A stretch of 64,000 bases of DNA from assembly GCA_023437715.1 (NCBI GenBank), contig JAEZFK010000060.1:34924-98923 (forward strand), read 5' to 3'. How positions within the stretch are numbered: the first letter of the stretch is position 1; the number at the start of each line of letters is the position of its first letter. This DNA is from Bacillota bacterium. Lineage in GTDB: Bacteria > Bacillota > Clostridia > Lachnospirales > Lachnospiraceae. Positions 15,807 to 24,199 of this stretch are shown here, one piece after another. A program made the position numbers and the translations under genes. A model generated the notes under the pieces. That model worked only from the letters and a program-made list of their open reading frames with translations, did no database searches and was not told where the DNA came from.

Positions 15807-16250
15807 TTATCCCTGATTCAGTCTGATATCCAGACAGACATTTCCCACGGATGTCATTACGCAGCAGGCCGTATGGTACGCATATCCCTCTCCGCTTCCC
15901 GGTTCCTTAAGAACGGGCGGAAGAATATCGCATTTTAAATCCTCTCCCGCAAGCATGGTGAGAACATTTCCGCTGATGATATTGGCAATCTCCGATACTG
16001 CAGAGGTAACGAATTCATCCACTGCGTCAAATTCCATGCCGCTCATAATATTCACAATGCCCAGAGATGTCTCCCGGGGAAGTCGGTAGATCACCTCTCC
16101 CTTTAAGTCTCCGATAAAGCCGATGGAAACATCCAGCTCGTCCTCACACTGGAAAGAATCTGCCGGATGATCGGAAATCTCCGTTAGGTCGAGCATCAAC
16201 TGAAATACATTGCGGGTTGCTTCCAAAAAAGGGCCGTAAAGATCAGTCAT
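15807..16250 (-). CDS. CheX-like phosphatase domain protein
   Basis: 147 aa from ATG 16250, which overlaps the bacteriohemerythrin stop by 8 nt. It shows the CheX/CheC catalytic motif ExxN (SEIANIISGN, near residues 85-94) after a GFIGDLKGEVIYRLP strand and an MSGM segment. CheX dephosphorylates CheY-P in chemotaxis. No chemotaxis genes are nearby, so a stand-alone CheX coupled to a hemerythrin may tune another receiver. The partner hemerythrin gene suggests O2- or NO-linked signalling (inference). Confidence 0.82.
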   Translation of the reverse strand: MTDLYGPFLEATRNVFQLMLDLTEISDHPADSFQCEDELDVSIGFIGDLKGEVIYRLPRETSLGIVNIMSGMEFDAVDEFVTSAVSEIANIISGNVLTMLAGEDLKCDILPPVLKEPGSGEGYAYHTACCVMTSVGNVCLDIRLNQG

Positions 16251-16668
16251 TCCCAGACACCCCCTTTGAAATCGCATAGGCAGCGATCCGCTGGTCCTCT
16301 GCTGCAACGTGGTTGATGAGCCATGCCATCAGCTTTCCCCCAAACTTCTGCATCAGCTGCTCATCATATCCGCTGCTTTCATATTCTTTCGTAACCTCAA
16401 GAACATAATTCACCATATCCGTATGGATCTTCTTATGCTCTTCGCTCCCCGGATAACCGATTTTCTCCTGGTACATTTCCTCATCCCGGAAATGCTCCAC
16501 CACATAGGCATTCATAAATTCCAGGGTCTCATTTACTTTTTGAACCTTTTCTTCCCAGGAAGCGGAGGAACGCAGCACCTGCATAAATGCCTCAACCCGC
16601 TGAAACAATTCCCTGTGCTGCTCATCGATCAAGGGAACGCCCAGCTCATACTTGTCTTTCCAAAGCAT
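16243..16668 (-). CDS. Bacteriohemerythrin
   Basis: 141 aa starting MLWKDKYELGVPLIDEQHRELF at ATG 16668; a longer frame to 16731 is unlikely. The classic ligand set is complete: DEQH near residue 18, EHFRDEE near 59-65, EEHKKIH near 73-79 and NHVAAEDQ near 118. It binds O2 at a di-iron centre and may also react with NO. It is translationally coupled to the CheX-like gene. Confidence 0.93.
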   Translation of the reverse strand: MLWKDKYELGVPLIDEQHRELFQRVEAFMQVLRSSASWEEKVQKVNETLEFMNAYVVEHFRDEEMYQEKIGYPGSEEHKKIHTDMVNYVLEVTKEYESSGYDEQLMQKFGGKLMAWLINHVAAEDQRIAAYAISKGVSGND

Positions 16669-16805
16669 TGTAATCCTGTCCTTTCCGTAAGTTCCCTTCC
16701 AGCCCGATCCGGCTGACGGAACCTTTCTCATTGGTATTTAAGAACAACACCTCTATCTCCTGATTTTGTTCTTGCCAGTAATTATAACGCGATTTAGAAG
16801 CTTGT

Positions 16806-17588
16806 TCAAGTATCGGCAGAAAAAAGAGCAGCAACCAGATCCTCGCATATCTGCTGCACGCTTTTGCCGTCGGTTTCAATAATCACATCCGCGGCCCTTT
16901 TGTAATAAGCTTCCCGTTTTTCCATAAGCTCTTTTATGAATTCCACATTCATATTTCCGTTTAAAACGGGGCGCTCGTCGCTGTTCTTCACCCGGGCCAG
17001 AATGGTTTCCGGCCTTGCGGTCAGCAGCACGATGGGACCGGCCTTTTTTAAATTTTTTACATTTTCTTCACGGATTACCGCCCCTCCTCCGCAGGAAATA
17101 ATGGTCTGTCGGCAGCTCTGCAGCCTGATGATGGCTTCGCTTTCACAGTTGCGGAAGTATTCCTCTCCGTAAGCCGCAAAAATATCCTTAATGGCCATCT
17201 TCTGGTCTTCCACAATCATGGCGTCCACATCGGCTTCCTCCATGGCCAGCATTTGCTTTAAGTATCTGGTCACCGTACTTTTTCCCGTTCCCATAAATCC
17301 GATGAGGACAATGTTATAATCAAACAGGCTTCTGCTCTGAACCCGCCTGCTTTCCTCAATGATCTGCCGGAAAACGCCTGACACCTCGTCGCTGTATTCG
17401 CAGCCGCCCATGGCCGTAAGCAGATCCTCGTAAAGGAAGTTCTCATCCTCAGGCTGGAAAACCGGGGCGCCCTGCTCCTTTTCCCTTTTGGTGAGCTCCG
17501 CCACGCAGCCAAACCGCTTGAGCAAAAGATCCAGAATCTCCATATCGCATCGATCCAAATCCTTTTTTATCTCATTAATTTCTCTCAT
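16806..17588 (-). CDS. Chorismate mutase - shikimate kinase fusion
   Basis: 260 aa. Residues 1-90 are an AroQ-type chorismate mutase helix bundle (INEIKKDLDRCDMEILDLLLKR and the C-terminal IIEESRRVQS). Residues 92-260 are shikimate kinase with the P-loop GFMGTGKST (97-105), the shikimate-binding DVDAMI, the FRNCESEAI segment, CGGGAV and the lid ERPVL. One chain thus supplies two non-adjacent steps of the aromatic amino acid pathway. GGGAGG precedes ATG. aroE lies 5.6 kb away on the same strand. The fused arrangement is known in Clostridia. Confidence 0.93.
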   Translation of the reverse strand: MREINEIKKDLDRCDMEILDLLLKRFGCVAELTKREKEQGAPVFQPEDENFLYEDLLTAMGGCEYSDEVSGVFRQIIEESRRVQSRSLFDYNIVLIGFMGTGKSTVTRYLKQMLAMEEADVDAMIVEDQKMAIKDIFAAYGEEYFRNCESEAIIRLQSCRQTIISCGGGAVIREENVKNLKKAGPIVLLTARPETILARVKNSDERPVLNGNMNVEFIKELMEKREAYYKRAADVIIETDGKSVQQICEDLVAALFSADT

Positions 17589-17678
17589 AGATTTCCCCTC
17601 CCTTGTCTCGCCTTTTATGTTTTTATATGTTTTTCATTATACATAGACCGGGGGTATATTGTAAAGCAGTATGTGATT

Positions 17679-18029
17679 TTACTGCTCCGCCCTTTTTCGC
17701 ACTTTCAGGTATCCGATATATTCTTCTCCCCACTCCCCTAAGGCATCCAGCACCCGTTCAAACTTCACGCCGATCTCGCTCAAGGAATACTCCACCTTGG
17801 GCGGGATCTGGGAAAACTCCCTCCTTACCACCAGTCCCTCCTCTTCCAGAGCCCGAAGCTGTCTGGCTAAGGTGGTGTGGGTTAATTCCTCCGGCATTTT
17901 CCGCTGCAGCTCATTGAACCGCACCGGTCCCTCATGCAGCAGATACAGAATATAAATCGACCACTTTCCCGTAAGAACCTTTTGGGAAGTGACGTAAGGG
18001 CATATGCCGAACAGCTCCTTTTTTTCCAT
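17679..18029 (-). CDS. HxlR-family transcriptional regulator
   Basis: 116 aa from ATG 18029 (AAGGAGG 8 nt before). The winged helix shows CPYVTSQKVLTGKWSIYILYLL, TTLARQLRALEEEGLV and PPKVEYSLSEIG; the Cys near residue 9 is typical of redox-sensing HxlR proteins. It is divergent from a flavin-binding oxidase-like gene with a palindrome in its own leader, so autoregulation and control of that neighbour are likely. Confidence 0.88.
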   Translation of the reverse strand: MEKKELFGICPYVTSQKVLTGKWSIYILYLLHEGPVRFNELQRKMPEELTHTTLARQLRALEEEGLVVRREFSQIPPKVEYSLSEIGVKFERVLDALGEWGEEYIGYLKVRKRAEQ

Positions 18030-18043
18030 TGCAGAATCCTCCT

Positions 18044-18058
18044 TGATACCAGGTATCA
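18044..18058. promoter_or_regulatory. Palindromic operator TGATACCAGGTATCA
   Basis: A 15-bp palindrome with 7-bp arms sits directly upstream of the HxlR ribosome binding site in the divergent region. A TATAAT box for the plus-strand gene is at 18094-18099. It is the likely target of the HxlR protein. Confidence 0.6.
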
Positions 18059-18146
18059 TAAAATATCGTAGTTTATAATTATCATCTATGCTATATAATA
18101 GTCTTGTAAGAAATTATAGCATGGACCAGCGAAAGAAGCAACAACA

Positions 18147-18542
18147 ATGAAAAAAGTATTGGATTATTTAAAAACCTGCGGCGCATTCTATCTGGCAACA
18201 ACAGACGGTAACCAGCCCCGTGTCCGCCCCTTTGGAGCCGTATGTGAATTCGAGGGAAAGCTCTATATCACAACAAACAATCAGAAAAAGGTTTTCGCCC
18301 AGATGAAGGAGAATCCAAAAATTGAGATTTCCGCTATGGACAAGGGAACCTGGCTCAGGCTGGAAGCAGAAGCCGTTCAGGATGACCGCAGAGAGGCAAG
18401 GGAGGCTATGCTGGAGGACAATAAGGCTTCTCTCAGCAAGCTGTATTCCATTGATGACGGGATTTTTGAAGTGCTCTATCTTAAAAACGCAACTGCTGCT
18501 ATTTATTCTTTCACTGCTGAGCCGGAGATTATTAAATTCTGA
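18147..18542 (+). CDS. Pyridoxamine 5'-phosphate oxidase-family flavin-binding protein
   Basis: 131 aa, a split-barrel flavin-binding fold: FYLATTDGNQPRVRPFGAV, LYITTNNQKKVFAQMKENPKIEI and a C-terminal strand AIYSFTAEPEI. This is the small clostridial group often annotated as PNPOx-like or nitroimidazole-resistance-like. It lacks the full PdxH substrate site, so FMN or F420 cofactor reduction or sequestration is more likely than vitamin B6 synthesis. It is divergent from an HxlR regulator. Confidence 0.82.
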   Translation: MKKVLDYLKTCGAFYLATTDGNQPRVRPFGAVCEFEGKLYITTNNQKKVFAQMKENPKIEISAMDKGTWLRLEAEAVQDDRREAREAMLEDNKASLSKLYSIDDGIFEVLYLKNATAAIYSFTAEPEIIKF

Positions 18543-18606
18543 CAGTAAAATTCTAAGGGTAAAGCATACATATTTGTCCGGCTCACCGCCGGCGCAGAAA
18601 AAATAA

Positions 18607-18626
18607 CGGTAGCCCACCGGCTACCG
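18607..18626. terminator. Hairpin between convergent genes
   Basis: The stem CGGTAGCC / GGCTACCG with a 4-nt loop lies between the plus-strand oxidase-like gene and the minus-strand DUF438 gene. T-tracts are weak. Confidence 0.5.
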
Positions 18627-18659
18627 CTATCACTGATAAAATATAAATGATTCAAAGCT

Positions 18660-19877
18660 CTACTCCGACACCAGCCGCTTTTCTCCGGTGATCTCCTGAA
18701 TCGGTACGATATCCTGTGTCACTTCCAGAACTCCAAGATACTCTCCCTTATCACTTCTCACCGCATAATACCGGATGAGGATATACTTTCCCGCCATCTT
18801 GATCCAGAAATCCTCCTGATCCTTTTTCCCGGTTTTGAAATCCTCAACAATCTGTTCCACAATATGAACGCTTGCCGGCGGATGGCAGTTGGAGACATTC
18901 CTGCCGATAATGGCCCTTGTTCTGGGGAATGCCCGGTCCTTTCCCTCGGAAAAATATTTGACCACGTCGTCCTTATTTACAAAGGTGATATCAAAGGGAA
19001 GGGTATTTAGCATGGAGGTCAGCTCTTCCACCTTAAATTCTCCGGACGGCAGCCTTATAAGCCCGGCCTCCGCCTCCGGCTCCTGTTCCTTTTCTTTTTC
19101 TTCTTTATTTCCAGCCGGCTTCCACTCCGGAACGTGATCAATGATAAATCCTATTTCCGGGCTTTCATCGGCGATTATTTTCCACTCGTCCTCTGTCAGC
19201 TGTTCCAGCAGCATGGGAGTCATGATATTTTCTTCCTTAAATATCATTTCCGAGATCTTGTCCAGCAATTTCTCCGTCTTCTGGATCAGAACCTCATTCT
19301 TTTCCTCTTTCTTCTCTAAGGCTTCAATTACCTCTTTTACCTGGTTCCTTATTTCGTCATCTACGCCCCACATGACCTTCGGAGGAGCCGTAATCCCGTA
19401 TTTTTCCATGTAGGGGAACAGCAGGTTTTCCTTTTTCTGATAATGAAGGGATATTTCCTTTAAGCTCCTTACCCCCTCCAAAAGCTTTTCAAAATCCTCT
19501 TGGTTCTCCATTTTTGTCAGGGACAAATAGGGGCGGATTTCATTTTCCATCCTGTGGGATATTTTCTTATTCTCCCGCACCAGCACATTTAAGGGATGGC
19601 CCGGAATCAGGGTCGGGTCGGACGGCTGATGGATTTCTTCGATCGAGCCTTTAAAAACTGCGGCGTGGACGTCGCAGAGCCTTTGCACCTCTTCCACCGG
19701 GAGCCCGTCCGAAATCAGAGCTGCTTCGGCGGCGGAAATTTCCGAGGCGGATACCCCCTCAAAAGCGGTTTCAAACTGCTGCTTTACTTCATCCACTGTT
19801 TTTCCTTCATGAAGCTGTCTGATGATCTCTTTAATGGTATTTTGCCTCATCTCACGATTGTTTATGAGTTCACTCAT
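18660..19877 (-). CDS. DUF438 - hemerythrin - PAS domain protein
   Basis: 405 aa from ATG 19877 (GGAGG before it). Residues 1-85 form DUF438 (NTIKEIIRQLHEGKTVDEVKQQFE). Residues 95-240 are a hemerythrin-like bundle (GHPLNVLVRENKKISHRM, LHYQKKENLLFPYMEKYG, MIFKEENIMTPMLL), in which some His positions are replaced by other residues. After an acidic Glu/Lys linker, residues 275-400 form a PAS domain with PFDITFVNKDDVVKYFSEG and FPRTRAIIGRNVSNCHPP. It is probably a haem-, iron- or redox-sensing signalling protein. The neighbours are a ferredoxin and hcp. Confidence 0.88.
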   Translation of the reverse strand: MSELINNREMRQNTIKEIIRQLHEGKTVDEVKQQFETAFEGVSASEISAAEAALISDGLPVEEVQRLCDVHAAVFKGSIEEIHQPSDPTLIPGHPLNVLVRENKKISHRMENEIRPYLSLTKMENQEDFEKLLEGVRSLKEISLHYQKKENLLFPYMEKYGITAPPKVMWGVDDEIRNQVKEVIEALEKKEEKNEVLIQKTEKLLDKISEMIFKEENIMTPMLLEQLTEDEWKIIADESPEIGFIIDHVPEWKPAGNKEEKEKEQEPEAEAGLIRLPSGEFKVEELTSMLNTLPFDITFVNKDDVVKYFSEGKDRAFPRTRAIIGRNVSNCHPPASVHIVEQIVEDFKTGKKDQEDFWIKMAGKYILIRYYAVRSDKGEYLGVLEVTQDIVPIQEITGEKRLVSE

Positions 19878-19919
19878 GAAATTCCTCCTTCTCAAATAGA
19901 AACTCCGCCGAAACAGAAA

Positions 19920-19957
19920 CGCCCCCTCTGATCAGTGATTCCGTTCAGAAAGGGGCG
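19920..19957 (-). terminator. Hairpin after the ferredoxin gene
   Basis: CGCCCC-TCTG pairs with CAGA-GGGGCG around a loop, 11 nt past the ferredoxin stop codon. The following T-tract is short. Confidence 0.5.
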
Positions 19958-19967
19958 CTTTTATCAG

Positions 19968-20156
19968 CTATTCCACTGTAATTACAGCAACAGGACATCC
20001 ATCCTGCGCTTCTACTGCCGTCTGCTCGGCACTCTCCGGAACAGTGTCAACATATGCCTCTGCCGGACCGTCGTCTCCCATGCGGAAAACCTCCGGACAA
20101 ATAGATGCACATAATCCGCATTCAATACAACCATCTCTGTCAACCGTCGCTTTCAT
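19968..20156 (-). CDS. Single-cluster ferredoxin
   Basis: 62 aa: DRDGCIECGLCASICPEVF gives the C-x2-C-x2-C-x3-CP cluster motif, and the remote DGCPV Cys near residue 54 completes one [4Fe-4S] cluster. There is no second CxxCxxC motif. AAAGGAG precedes ATG. It lies between a second hcp and the DUF438 sensor, so it may supply electrons to Hcp (inference). Confidence 0.92.
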   Translation of the reverse strand: MKATVDRDGCIECGLCASICPEVFRMGDDGPAEAYVDTVPESAEQTAVEAQDGCPVAVITVE

Positions 20157-20280
20157 ACCAATAACTCCTTTCTTTTTATGGGTTTCTGTTTCCCCTAATG
20201 CTTTTTATCCATATACCTGCTTAGTATTGGTAATTTTCTTACAGGTTATCCTGACATTTCTAAAATTTTTCATTTCAGGC

Positions 20281-20330
20281 AAAAGGCCGCCTGCAACGCC
20301 GTCCTTTTCAGCGCCACTGACGGCCTTTTT
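20281..20330 (-). terminator. Terminator after hcp copy 2
   Basis: AAAAGGCCG pairs with CGGCCTTTTT across a loop that itself can fold. It lies 6 nt past the hcp stop and separates it from the ferredoxin gene. Confidence 0.65.
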
Positions 20331-20336
20331 TAAATA

Positions 20337-21968
20337 TTAAGCATTCATGAATAATTCAATATCATCTTCAACAGTGCCGATTCCAGCAATACCAAAGGTA
20401 TCAACAAGAACCTTGGCAACATTCGGAGATAAGAAGCCCGGTAATGTTGGCCCTAAGTGAATATTCTTCACGCCTAAGTAAAGCAGGGCAAGAAGCACGA
20501 TTACCGCTTTCTGCTCATACCATGCAATGTTATAAGTAATGGGAAGCTGATTGACATCATCAAGTCCAAACACTTCCTTTAATTTAAGAGCAATAACAGC
20601 CAGGGAGTAGGAGTCATTACACTGACCTGCATCCAGAACTCTCGGAATGCCGCCGATGTCGCCCAGCTCCAGCTTGTTGTATCTGTATTTTGCACATCCT
20701 GCAGTAAGGATAACGGTATCCTTTGGAAGCTGCTTTGCAAATTCCGTATAGTAATCTCTGGATTTCATTCTGCCGTCGCAGCCTGCCATAACAAAGAATC
20801 TCTTGATCGCGCCGGATTTTACAGCGTCTACTACCTTATCGGCAAGAGCCAGTACCTGATTGTGGGCAAAGCCGCCTACAATGCTGCCTGTTTCGATTTC
20901 ATCCGGTGACTGAAGCTTCTTTGCCATCTCAATGATTGCAGAGAAATCTTTCTTACCGTTTTCGTCGGCAGTAATGTGAGGACATCCTGGGAAGCCTGCT
21001 GCTCCTGTTGTGAAGATTCTGGTTGCAACTTCCGGAGTCTTTGGAGGAACGATACAGTTTGTGGTAAAGAGGATTGGGCCGTGGAAAGATTCAAACTCGC
21101 CAACCTGCATCCACCAGGAGTTACCGTAGTTTCCTACGAAGTTGTCATATTTCTTAAATGCCGGATAATAGTGAGCCGGAAGCATTTCACCGTGAGTATA
21201 AACATCTACGCCGGTTCCCTGGGTCTGCTCTAAAAGCTGTTCCATATCCGTTAAGTCATGTCCGGAAATGAGGATAGCCGGATTCTTTCTTACGCCGATG
21301 TTTACAGAGGTGATCTCCGGGTTACCATAGCGTGTGGTATTGGCCTCGTCCAGAAGAGCCATGGCCTTTACGCCGTACTCGCCGGTCTTTAAGGTCAGGG
21401 CAACCAGATCGTCAGCGGAAAGGCTGTTGTCAAGGGTTGCTGCCAGTCCCTCATACATAAAGGCATAAATAGAAAGGTCTTCCTTTCCGATATTGAACGC
21501 ATGCTCGGTGTAAGCCGCCATACCCTTGATACCGTAGATAATCAGTTCTCTTAAGGAACGAACGTCTTCATTTTCTGTAGAAAGAACACCGACCTCAGAA
21601 GCCTTGGCAAGCATGGACTCTCTGGAATCTACCGTAAATAACACTGCATCGCAGTCTCCTGTATAGCCTGTGTCTTTTGCAAGCTGGTCTCTTAAGCCAA
21701 GAACCTTTACAATCTGCTTTTCGATTGCATCCGCATCAAAGTTGGCATTTGTGATGGTGATAAAGAGATTTGTCAGTACCTCATGGTTAATCTCACCCAA
21801 TTCGGCAGCATCTGTTTTTGTCTTTACAACAATTTCAGATATTCCCTTGGTTGCGTAAACAAGCAGGTCCTGAAGCTTTGCAACCTCCTCATTCTTTCCG
21901 CAGACACCCTTGACGGTACAACCCGTGTTTTTTGCTGTCTCCTGACACTGATAGCAAAACATGCTCAT
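20337..21968 (-). CDS. hcp: Hydroxylamine reductase / hybrid cluster protein (copy 2)
   Basis: 543 aa with N-terminal MFCYQCQETAKNTGCTVKGVCGK for the cubane cluster. Hybrid-cluster regions include SGHDLTD, THGEMLPAHYYPAF, FTTNCIVPP, AGCDGRMKSRDYYTEF, AGCAKYRYN and GQCNDSYSL, and the conserved C-terminus LGVKNIHLGPTLPGFLSPNV is present. It is clearly a paralogue rather than a duplicate of copy 1, with many substitutions. AAGGAGG precedes ATG. It is transcribed alone from a promoter carrying a 12-bp palindrome like that of copy 1, which suggests shared control. Confidence 0.95.
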   Translation of the reverse strand: MSMFCYQCQETAKNTGCTVKGVCGKNEEVAKLQDLLVYATKGISEIVVKTKTDAAELGEINHEVLTNLFITITNANFDADAIEKQIVKVLGLRDQLAKDTGYTGDCDAVLFTVDSRESMLAKASEVGVLSTENEDVRSLRELIIYGIKGMAAYTEHAFNIGKEDLSIYAFMYEGLAATLDNSLSADDLVALTLKTGEYGVKAMALLDEANTTRYGNPEITSVNIGVRKNPAILISGHDLTDMEQLLEQTQGTGVDVYTHGEMLPAHYYPAFKKYDNFVGNYGNSWWMQVGEFESFHGPILFTTNCIVPPKTPEVATRIFTTGAAGFPGCPHITADENGKKDFSAIIEMAKKLQSPDEIETGSIVGGFAHNQVLALADKVVDAVKSGAIKRFFVMAGCDGRMKSRDYYTEFAKQLPKDTVILTAGCAKYRYNKLELGDIGGIPRVLDAGQCNDSYSLAVIALKLKEVFGLDDVNQLPITYNIAWYEQKAVIVLLALLYLGVKNIHLGPTLPGFLSPNVAKVLVDTFGIAGIGTVEDDIELFMNA

Positions 21969-22041
21969 ATTCTATTACCTCCTTAGTGAATTTTGTACAT
22001 ATCTTCCCCTAGATAATATCATCAGCCCAGAATTAAATCCA

Positions 22042-22053
22042 TTGTAATTACAA
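22042..22053. promoter_or_regulatory. Palindromic operator TTGTAATTACAA upstream of hcp copy 2
   Basis: A perfect 12-bp palindrome lies about 75 bp before the hcp start. Its flanks extend the match with 5502-5515. It lies inside a larger inverted repeat AAATCCATT/AATGGATTT. It is probably bound by the Crp/Fnr-family regulator encoded at 5.6 kb. Confidence 0.6.
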
Positions 22054-22085
22054 CGTAAATGGATTTTTTTGCAAAATTTTCTCCC

Positions 22086-22550
22086 TTACCTCCTTGCTTT
22101 TCCCGTCATATGGCTGATGGTGATTTTAAATACCCTTGCCCTGGCGCCTCCCCGCTGAATATAAACCTTTCCTTCCTCAACGAAGTCCGGGGAATATTTA
22201 AGGACCAGCTCTAAAAGAGCCTGGTCTTTTTCCTCTCCCGTCAGCTCGGAGACCTCTCCGAATGCGATGACGCTCTCATAGATGGTGCTGAATTTTTCCG
22301 GCAAAGTACAGGTCTGTCCTACGACGCAAAAAGATACCCTGTTGTTGGCCTCTAAATTATCCAGCTTCTGCCCCTCCACCGCACAATGAAAATAAATGGC
22401 ATTATCCCTGTAAGCATAGCTTAAAGGCAGACCGTAAGGCTGTCCGTCGGGGCCAACCGTTGACAGAATCCCATAGGTGTTGTTCTTTAATATCTCTTCG
22501 CTTTCTTCCATTCCAAGCGCTCTTTCCTTTTTCCTCATTTCCCGAAACAT
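22086..22550 (-). CDS. NimA-like flavin-binding (PNPOx-family) protein
   Basis: 154 aa with the nitroimidazole-resistance-type split barrel: MRKKERALG at the N-terminus, TYGILSTVGPDGQPYGLPLSYAY, IYFHCAVEGQKLDNLEANNRVSFCVVG and a C-terminal ARVFKITISHMTGKAR. Family members bind FMN; some reduce nitroimidazoles. GGAGG precedes ATG 22550. It is followed on the other side by the glycosylase gene with a 46-nt gap. Confidence 0.85.
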   Translation of the reverse strand: MFREMRKKERALGMEESEEILKNNTYGILSTVGPDGQPYGLPLSYAYRDNAIYFHCAVEGQKLDNLEANNRVSFCVVGQTCTLPEKFSTIYESVIAFGEVSELTGEEKDQALLELVLKYSPDFVEEGKVYIQRGGARARVFKITISHMTGKARR

Positions 22551-22596
22551 GGCCGGCCTCCTTCTTCTGCAAACACAACGCGAAATTACTTTTTAT

Positions 22597-23208
22597 TTAT
22601 TTAACGGAAACATACCGGTTTCCTTCCACATAAAATCTCCAAGGATAATCCTTGGCTTCTTCGGAATAATCAACGCCTACCCGTTTTGCCGAAACAATAG
22701 AAAAATCTTCTTTCGTCCCCTCGGTCACATATAATTTATTTCCGCATAAGTCCTCTCCGTTTAAGGACTTATCAATGAGAAGCGCACGGCAAAGCTTTCC
22801 CGGTCCATTGGTCAGACCGGTGATCTGGCTCCTGCCCAACTGGGAGAGCTCTTTTTTATACCGGTTTTCAGCCATAAGCTCCAATCCTTCCACCGGCTCA
22901 CAGGCCCTGATGAGAATGGCCTGAGGAACCCCCTCTTCCCTGGTGACGATATTAAAGCAGTAATACATGCCGTAAATCATAAACACATAGGAAAAGCCCG
23001 GTCCTCCGTACATGACCTCCACCCTGGGCGTCCTTCTCCCCCCATAGGAATGAGCCGCCTTATCGATCACGCCCATATATGCTTCCGCTTCCACGATTTT
23101 GGCGCTGATCCTTTTTCCGTTTACTTCATGGACCAGGACCTTGCCCAAAAGCTCCTTTGCAACAACCAGGGAATCCCTGTCATAAAAATCTCTGCTTAAT
23201 ATTTTCAT
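22597..23208 (-). CDS. 3-methyladenine DNA glycosylase (AAG/MPG family)
   Basis: 203 aa. Family features are LVVAKELLGKVLVHEVNGKRISAKIVEAEAYMG with the catalytic Glu in EAEAY, AAHSYGGRRTPRVEVMYGGPGFSYVFMIYGMYYCFN, ILIRACEP and the C-terminal GLTNGPGKLCRAL. It excises alkylated purines in base-excision repair. The start at ATG 23208 has a GGAAAG site. It sits 20 nt downstream of aroE on the same strand. Confidence 0.93.
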   Translation of the reverse strand: MKILSRDFYDRDSLVVAKELLGKVLVHEVNGKRISAKIVEAEAYMGVIDKAAHSYGGRRTPRVEVMYGGPGFSYVFMIYGMYYCFNIVTREEGVPQAILIRACEPVEGLELMAENRYKKELSQLGRSQITGLTNGPGKLCRALLIDKSLNGEDLCGNKLYVTEGTKEDFSIVSAKRVGVDYSEEAKDYPWRFYVEGNRYVSVK

Positions 23209-23228
23209 AATATCACTTTCCGGCCGGA

Positions 23229-24101
23229 CTATGAACGGAAAAACAGCTCTTTCACTTCATTTACCGGCATATCTTCTCCTGTATAGAGTTTTAACGCCGC
23301 GGCCCCCTGCCACAAAAGCATTCCCTGTCCGTCAATGCAGATGCAGCTGGCCTCTTTCGCCTCTTTTAACAGCTTCGTTTCTTTTGGATCGTATACAATA
23401 TCCACCACCACAAGGCCGGGACGGAGCATGGAAACGTCCTTTACAACACTTTCTTCTTCCATCGGCTTCATTCCGAGAATGGTGGCATTTGTAAAAATAT
23501 CGCTGGAAGCGATTTCTTCCCTCATTTTCTCCTGGTCTGTAATATCAAATAAATTGACAACACATTCCGGTTTCTCTTCCCTGATTTTTTCCGCAGTCCC
23601 GGCAGTCCTTTCAAAAAATCCGTCTTTTCGGTTGAAAATGGAAATTTCTCTGGCTCCCTCCAATGCGCACTGGACCTGGATGGCAGTTGCCGCTCCGCCG
23701 CCGCCGCAGACAATGATCTTCTTTCCCCGGATCTCGACGCCGTGATCCCGGAGATTGTCCACAAAGCCCTGCCCGTCCGTATTATAGCCGATCAGCTTTC
23801 CGTCCTCATTGACAATGGTATTTACCGCGCCCATGATCCGGGCGGCGGGGGACAGCTCATCCATGTATTTGACCGCTTCATTCTTGCATGGCATGGTTAC
23901 ATTTAAGCCTCTCATATGAAAGGTTTTCATCGCTTCAATGGCCTTTGCCACTTCATCCGCCTTAATATCAAATGCAAGATATGCATAGTCCAGCCCCAGC
24001 TTTTCAAAGCTGTAATTGTACATGGCAGGTGAGCCGGAATGTCCCACCGGTGAGCCGATCAGCCCTAATAAACCTGTTCTTCCTGAAATCCTTTTTTCCA
24101 T
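23229..24101 (-). CDS. aroE: Shikimate dehydrogenase
   Basis: 290 aa from ATG 24101 (AGAGGAG site); a longer frame to 24203 is not supported. It carries LIGSPVGHSGSPAMYN for shikimate binding, the catalytic Lys/Asn region NVTMPCKNEAVKY, AVNTIVNEDGKLIGYNTDGQGF, the NADP loop GGGGAATA, and the C-terminal DGQGMLLWQGAAALKLYTG. It reduces 3-dehydroshikimate with NADPH in chorismate synthesis. It is grouped with small genes rather than other aro genes; the chorismate mutase-shikimate kinase fusion is 5.6 kb away. Confidence 0.95.
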   Translation of the reverse strand: MEKRISGRTGLLGLIGSPVGHSGSPAMYNYSFEKLGLDYAYLAFDIKADEVAKAIEAMKTFHMRGLNVTMPCKNEAVKYMDELSPAARIMGAVNTIVNEDGKLIGYNTDGQGFVDNLRDHGVEIRGKKIIVCGGGGAATAIQVQCALEGAREISIFNRKDGFFERTAGTAEKIREEKPECVVNLFDITDQEKMREEIASSDIFTNATILGMKPMEEESVVKDVSMLRPGLVVVDIVYDPKETKLLKEAKEASCICIDGQGMLLWQGAAALKLYTGEDMPVNEVKELFFRS

Positions 24102-24199
24102 TGTTGTCTCTCCTCTTTTTCCAGATATCTCCTGCTGCCTCGTCTGCTTTTTGGGGGCGCCTTGCATTAACGATAAGATACTATTCTTTAACGGACTTG

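Noticed and set aside
17589..17678. Possible small gene between the shikimate kinase fusion and the HxlR gene
   Set aside because: Only short frames with no start signals; region is AT-rich and looks regulatory.
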